NCBI GenBank assembly: GCA_022376925.1 | Contig: JAIOJX010000001.1 | Location: 41,140,324 to 41,204,323, forward strand | Length of the DNA stretch: 64,000 nt | Direction: 5' to 3' | Source: Tragulus kanchil | Taxonomy: Eukaryota; Chordata; Mammalia; Artiodactyla; Tragulidae | Shown here: one piece after another, positions 59,130-64,000 of the stretch | Numbering within the stretch: position 1 is the first letter of the stretch | How the letters are laid out: each line of letters begins with the position of its first letter | Made by a program: the position numbers and the translations under genes | The notes under the pieces: generated by a model | Told to the model about the DNA's origin: nothing | Databases searched by the model: none | What the model saw: only the letters and a program-made list of their open reading frames with translations

Positions 59130-59146
59130 AAAAGAATCTGAAAAAT

Positions 59147-59147
59147 A

Positions 59148-59199
<52 letters not shown>

Positions 59200-59200
59200 A
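59147..59200. repeat. GT then AT microsatellite
   Basis: About 21 bases of gt followed by about 30 bases of at with one tac interruption, at the position where ruminant L1 3' UTRs have an atatgtatatgtat-like tract. Confidence 0.95.
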
Positions 59201-59290
59201 AGCTTAATCACTTTGCTATACACCTAAAACTTACACAATGTTGTAATCAACCATACTTCAATACAATTAAAATTAAAAAGTAACAAAAAG

Positions 59291-59515
59291 CTTTTAAAAA
59301 TGATTAAATACACAAATTTTAAAGTCCTTACTCTTACATGGTATTTCTCAGTTACCCATGCATCGTGTGTATATGTGTGTGAATACAGTCCATTGGAAAA
59401 GACTTCACTAGGTTACACTTTATGAAGGCAAATACTTTATTTGTCTTGTTCTCTTTTCGATTTAAAAAAATGATGCCTGGAGCATAGTAGTTTGCTATTT
59501 GTTCAACCACTAGCT
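59291..59515. other. Non-coding stretch, nothing recognised
   Basis: A+T-rich DNA after the L1 3' end. No gene-like frame. Confidence 0.4.
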
Positions 59516-59610
59516 ATAGTGAGCCCATACTCTGGTGCCAGACATGATTCTAGGAACTGAGAATACAGCAGTAATCAAACAAAACTCCCTGCCCTCACAG
59601 AGCTCTGTGA
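59516..59610 (+). mobile_element. L2 LINE scrap
   Basis: atactctggtgccagacatgattctaggaactgagaatacagcag is followed by taatcaaacaaaactccctgccctcacagagctctg. This is the usual L2 3'-end sentence (gccaggcac...cagcagtgaac...ccctgccctcatggagct). Old and short. Confidence 0.7.
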
Positions 59611-59976
59611 ATTCCAAAGACAGCTGGCACCAGATTTTCAATAACCTGTCAAAGGTTGCTCTTGCTACTGTCACTGTTTTCACTGCTAATAATATTTACT
59701 TCAACTGATTCATAGACATAATTATGGTAACTCTCAGAACACAAGGACAGATGTGTGAGAAAATCCAGTGTACAATGCTGCAAATGTTGAAGTTAATATT
59801 TTATGATCTTTCCTCCCATAACCAGAAGAGGTATTTTGCCCTTCCTCCTGGTAACCAGTATTTGTAGCCTTTCTTTCCCCAGTAGACAGGCTTAGTCCCA
59901 TTATCCCACTGATTATTCTGAGCACACCAGGAGTGCAGGTTGTCATTCAAATGCAAGGAAGTGCTACAGCTAGCCT

Positions 59977-62058
59977 TAAAACAACCCAAAAACAAAAAAC
60001 AGCTTGGTTTATAATGCATCATTTTTTTCATAAGCTACCTTTCTATATATTTTTTAGAGAGATAACATTTCTTTGTATTCATAAATATCTTCTAGATTGA
60101 TTTGGGGGTGACTAAGTGGATAAAACATACAAGTTTATAGAGTACCCAATTTTGTCTTATGTCAGTAGTTGCTGACATAAGGCATAATACATCCAATTAT
60201 TATGACACAATCCGATTCCAAAAGGTTCCCAAATTTGAGAATTGGACTGGGTGCAAAGAGCAGCTATCAAGGAAATCTGAACACACAAAATATCAAATGC
60301 CACTCAGTATCAACACGCTTAGACAGACCTCCAGGGGTGGTTTGGGGCTGCCTGTTCTTTTGATGAAATGAGAGTGTTCTCATCTCAAATGCGTCCACCT
60401 CCAAGAGTGATGGGTAATATTATTTTGTACATAAATGGGCACTCCTATCTGAAACTTTTCTCTCCTGACCCTGCTCATCCTCTCTCCTCTGTTTAGGTGT
60501 TAGTTGTCTGCAGAAAGCATTGTTTAAGGATTTTCCTCTCTTTTCAACCTCTTGTTTGGTCAGAACAGAAAGATTTGAGGATCAAATATAACCTCAGGGG
60601 AAGTCCAAGCTTTTCTCTGACTGAAAGGCAGAATTCAAAGCAGAACCCAGGCTGATAGGATGACATTTCTAACTGTTTGAATTTCTGGGGTTTATTCTAT
60701 ACAGATGTAAATTTAACATTATCTGGCCTTTAAAGGAAGAGCACACAAGAGCAGGACAAGACCAAACCAAAAATAGCGAAGAGAAACAGACTTCTGTGGA
60801 AATGTCTGACGTTAGTAACAAGCTGTTTCATTACCATTGCCACTATCCCGATCTTGGCACTCACCTTTATGACTAAAATTGTATCAAAAAGCCCTTATCT
60901 AAAATAACTGTTTCCACTGTCTTTGAAGAGGCAGTCTCTCATCACTCTATGACTCCATCTTGAACATTTCCCTGGAATTGTCTTCCTAAAACATTTTTTG
61001 CCTGTCATCACATTACTGTAAAACAACCCAAAACAAAAACAGCTTGGTTTATAATGCATCATTTTTCATAAGCTACCTTTCTATATATTTTTAGAGATAA
61101 CATTTCTTTGTATTCATAAATATCTTCTAGATTGTTTTGGGGGGTGACTAAGTGGATAAAACATACAAGTTTATAGAGTACCCAATTTTGTCTTATGTCA
61201 GTAGTTGCTGACATAAGGCATAATACATCCAATTATTATGACACAATCCGATTCCAAAAGGTTCCCAAATTTGAGAATTGGACTGGGTGCAAAGAGCAGC
61301 TATCAAGGAAATCTGAACACACAAAATATCAAATGCCACTCAGTATCAACACGCTTAGACAGACCTCCAGGGGTGGTTTGGGGCTGCCTGTTCTTTTGAT
61401 GAAATGAGAGTGTTCTCATCTCAAATGCGTCCACCTCCAAGAGTGATGGGTAATATTATTTTGTACATAAATGGGCACTCCTATCTGAAACTTTTCTCTC
61501 CTGACCCTGCTCATCCTCTCTCCTCTGTTTAGGTGTTAGTTGTCTGCAGAAAGCATTGTTTAAGGATTTTCCTCTCTTTTCAACCTCTTGTTTGGTCAGA
61601 ACAGAAAGATTTGAGGATCAAATATAACCTCAGGGGAAGTCCAAGCTTTTCTCTGACTGAAAGGCAGAATTCAAAGCAGAACCCAGGCTGATAGGATGAC
61701 ATTTCTAACTGTTTGAATTTCTGGGGTTTATTCTATACAGATGTAAATTTAACATTATCTGGCCTTTAAAGGAAGAGCACACAAGAGCAGGACAAGACCA
61801 AACCAAAAATAGCGAAGAGAAACAGACTTCTGTGGAAATGTCTGACGTTAGTAACAAGCTGTTTCATTACCATTGCCACTATCCCGATCTTGGCACTCAC
61901 CTTTATGACTAAAATTGTATCAAAAAGCCCTTATCTAAAATAACTGTTTCCACTGTCTTTGAAGAGGCAGTCTCTCATCACTCTATGACTCCATCTTGAA
62001 CATTTCCCTGGAATTGTCTTCCTAAAACATTTTTTGCCTGTCATCACATTACTGTAAA
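59977..62058. repeat. Tandem direct duplication 20 (59977-61022 and 61019-62058)
   Basis: Period 1042 falling to 1036 bp within the first ~150 bases. There copy 2 loses bases from several homopolymers and a ga repeat (catttttttcat to catttttcat; attttttagagagataac to atttttagagataac). After that the copies appear identical. About 4 shared bases at the joint. Contains no repeat family or gene I recognise; the 70-codon frames are the same frame twice. Confidence 0.96.
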
Positions 62059-63137
62059 AACTAATAAAAGCAAAAAGATTAATGCCTACCTTGGTTCTTC
62101 AATCTGGGTTGGAATCTTGGAATCTGTACTTTTAAAGCTCCTGGTCATTCTGTAGTAGAAGATGATTCAGAAATTGCTGGAATGCAAGTGAAGCTCAGTC
62201 TTCAGTTTGACATCCAAAGTCCAATTTAATCTGACCTTAAGGTTATTATATTTACCTGAAAATATATTTTAAAAGACAGTACACTTCATTAATTTTAAAA
62301 TCTTTCAACTGACTTGAGGGTGAACAAAGATTTCTTTCCACTTACGTAAAACAAGTACAATTTTCATGCAAATTTGGTAGGCTATGAAATGTTCAACTAT
62401 CAGTTTTCTAACAATCCAACTTTAAAAGGCAGGGTTTTTTGGGGTCTCATTTCTTGGAATTCTAGAAGGCCTTTGGCAATAGCTCTGTATATAACAGAAA
62501 AGAATGGAAAGAATGCAATAAATGATATTGCTGCAAGTAAAACCTTCATTTTTGGGCTACTTAAGACAGACTATTTGCTAAAATTTGCATCTATTTTGAG
62601 CATGTTTAATGGTTTATTCAAAATAATTACAGAAACAGTGAGGCTTGTGAAACCCTCATTGCACTAAAGGCAAATATATATAAGCCTTGCAGTCTAAAGG
62701 AATACTTAAGGTATTGACTGGAGCAACTTATTCAAAATATCCATGGCTTACACAGAGCAAGTGATCTTAATTTATTCATAATTTTGTTGATTATTCAAAT
62801 TCCTCAGTAGTAAATTCTGAAGATATCAGACAGTTCTGATGTTTTCCTGACCAATAATGCTTTCTTTTTGTTTTCTTTCAAATCTCAGGCCTTTGTTGAA
62901 CCCTGAATTACTGATGGTTCATATTTTTTAAATTTTATGCCACTTTGGCACATACAACTTAATGGTAATTGTGGTCTACAATCACACTGAATCTATTTTC
63001 ATATTAGATACTTAGGCTAAGTAACTCTATAAAAGAGAACTTTTTTCTGAAATTAAAATGTCTCCTTTTGTTTCTTCAACTGTAAAGTGGGTAGTGTATT
63101 AGTTATTTGTTGATGTGTAGAAATTATCATAAAACAC
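62059..63137. other. Non-duplicated stretch without a recognised feature
   Basis: A frame of 97 codons (62374-62667) begins at a TTG, has no recognisable domain and sits in A+T-rich DNA. I do not call it. Near 63097-63137, gtgtattagttatttgttgatgtg resembles the start of a common old interspersed repeat that continues after the SINE. Confidence 0.4.
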
Positions 63138-63146
63138 AGTGGTTTA

Positions 63147-63495
63147 GGGCTTTCCTGATGGCTCAGTGGTAAAGAAATTTCCTGCCAATGCAGGGAACAC
63201 AGGATCTTCTCCCTGGTCTAGGAATCCCATATGCCAAGGAGCAACTAAGCCCATGTGCCACAACTATTGAGCCTGCGTTCTAGAGCCTGGGAGCCAAAAC
63301 AACTGAGCCCATGAGTTGCAGCTACTGAAGTCTGCTCATCCTAGAGCCTGTACTCTCTGACAAGAGAAACCATGGCAATGAGAAGCCCACACAAAGCAAC
63401 TGGAGAGTAGCCCCCATTTGTCACAACTAGAGAAAGTTGACACAGCAATGAAGATCCAGTACAGCCAATTAAATAAATAATTTTTTTTTAAATAT
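63147..63495 (+). mobile_element. tRNA-type SINE of the CHR kind, 9-bp target-site duplication
   Basis: Head gggctttcctgatggctcag, gccaatgcagggaacacagg, then ccaaggagcaactaagccca, gttctagagcctgggagcc, tgacaagagaaaccatggcaatgag and aactagagaaagttgacacagc, with an aaataaataa tail. agtggttta flanks it at 63138-63146 and 63496-63504. Confidence 0.9.
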
Positions 63496-63504
63496 AGTGG
63501 TTTA

Positions 63505-64000
63505 AAGCAATCAACATTCTTTTTGTATGAGTCAAGAATTCAGGAGCAGCTTAATTAACTGGGTGATTTTGGTCTAAGATTTCTTATGAGGAGGTAACTA
63601 ATCATGCTGGTTTCCTTGGAACTGTGTGGGTTCTCAAAATATGGGATTTTTCATTGTAAATCTGAGATAGTCTCTGGGAAATTGAAACAAATTTTCCTGA
63701 AACTAGAAACTAGAGGCCTGGGATGCAAGAATTCTAGTGTTAAAATGCAATAAGAATCTGGATGACCTGATTTTATAATTACTAGCTCATTCTTAGGAAT
63801 TCACAAACTTTATCTAGATCTCAAAGGTTGCAAAATCACTGGATCATTTCATCCTTCGCTCATTTGGAATCACGCTCCATTAACTTTGCCCCTTCTTCTC
63901 AAAAATTATGGAACAAATAAGTCCTAAATTATTAATCCCTCTTTAAGAATGCTACCTCTTTGTATTGTATGAGCTTTGTATGTACGAGCTACATACAAAA
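63505..64000. other. Non-coding stretch, possible old interspersed repeat
   Basis: aagcaatcaacattcttttt with ttaactgggtgattttggtc and gctggtttccttggaactgtg continues the old repeat begun at about 63097. Family not assigned. No gene. Confidence 0.35.

Larger units (their letters stand above)
56010..59290 (+). mobile_element. L1 ORF2 C-terminal part to 3' end, sense, with nested elements
   Basis: tatggtcaactattctatgac, ggcaagagcatacactggag, gaatgaaattagaatactccc, ttaaatataaggccagatac and aggaaatcatggacaaaatc mark ORF2. The 3' UTR is read at 58135-58790 (atggaggttcctttaaaaac, aatccagcaatcccactcc, agcaacatagatggaccta, tttgtgataacttatctaag). The end is at 59195-59290 (cactttgctatacacctaaaacttacac, cttcaatacaattaaa). 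Nested in it are an L1 tail, a Bov-tA and a young SINE; the 5' part is repeated by duplication 19. Inactive. Confidence 0.9.

Noticed and set aside
58771..59223. 150-codon minus-strand frame
   Set aside because: Runs across a young SINE and the AT/GT microsatellite. The arginine- and proline-rich wording is the SINE body found in all other copies.
1452..62058. Possible CRISPR or phage-like repeat structure
   Set aside because: Units are far too long and non-homologous, there are no short spaced repeats, and the content is mammalian retroelements.
62374..62667. 97-codon plus-strand frame in non-repeat DNA
   Set aside because: The start is TTG, not ATG, and there is no recognised domain or splice context. 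It could only be revived by cross-species conservation.
1..64000. Endogenous retrovirus
   Set aside because: I saw no paired long terminal repeats, primer-binding site or gag/pol/env-like wording. Reverse-transcriptase-like pieces are L1 and BovB.

Overview
The window reads as nuclear DNA of a ruminant mammal. It holds BovB (RTE-type) LINE pieces, Bov-tA/Bov-A SINEs, older tRNA-type SINEs of the CHR kind, many L1 fragments in both orientations, a decayed Tigger1 DNA transposon, L2 scraps and a U6 snRNA retropseudogene. I see no exon-intron gene, no conserved coding exon, no bacterial, phage, plasmid or CRISPR content and no recognisable endogenous retrovirus. Every open reading frame of 60-200 codons is either a frame inside a repeat or a chance frame in A+T-rich DNA, so no CDS is called. 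This is intergenic or deep intronic sequence.

A second tRNA-Glu-derived SINE family is the youngest component. It has a tRNA head with a good B box, a 3' body unlike Bov-A and a G/C-rich tract before the A tail. About ten independent insertions are present, several with clean 8-17 bp target-site duplications. BovB and Bov-tA copies look older and more diverged. That balance would suit a basal ruminant such as a chevrotain, but this species assignment is inference only.

The dominant structure is 20 direct tandem duplications of unrelated sequence. Nineteen have a period of about 1.04-1.15 kb and one has a period of 561 bp. Copies are near-identical and meet through 1-5 shared bases or 2-37 bases of filler. 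Differences are mostly homopolymer indels clustered near unit edges. Some units chain so that the overlap is present three times. About 20 kb of the 64 kb is therefore second copy. I read the 1.1-kb set as contig ends that overlapped but were not merged (gap-filling artefact). The 561-bp case differs: it has a hybrid SINE at its junction, as unequal crossover between two SINEs would leave.

Layout: 1-3.7 kb unique DNA, one young SINE and a duplicated L1 3' end; 3.7-10.6 kb L1 in both orientations, nested L1 tails and a duplicated composite SINE; 10.6-17.3 kb antisense L1 with young SINEs and two duplications; 17.4-21.6 kb chained duplications of unclassified A+T-rich DNA; 21.6-24.2 kb U6 retropseudogene, Bov-tA and antisense L1; 24.2-29.0 kb BovB pieces in chained duplications; 29.0-33.4 kb sense L1 with young SINEs and the 561-bp duplication; 33.5-43.6 kb antisense L1 in chained duplications; 43.6-48.35 kb Tigger1 with nested SINEs; 48.35-51.9 kb mostly unclassified, with SINEs and a BovB tail; 51.9-59.3 kb chained duplications running into a sense L1; 59.3-64 kb unclassified sequence, an L2 scrap, one more duplication and a tRNA-type SINE.
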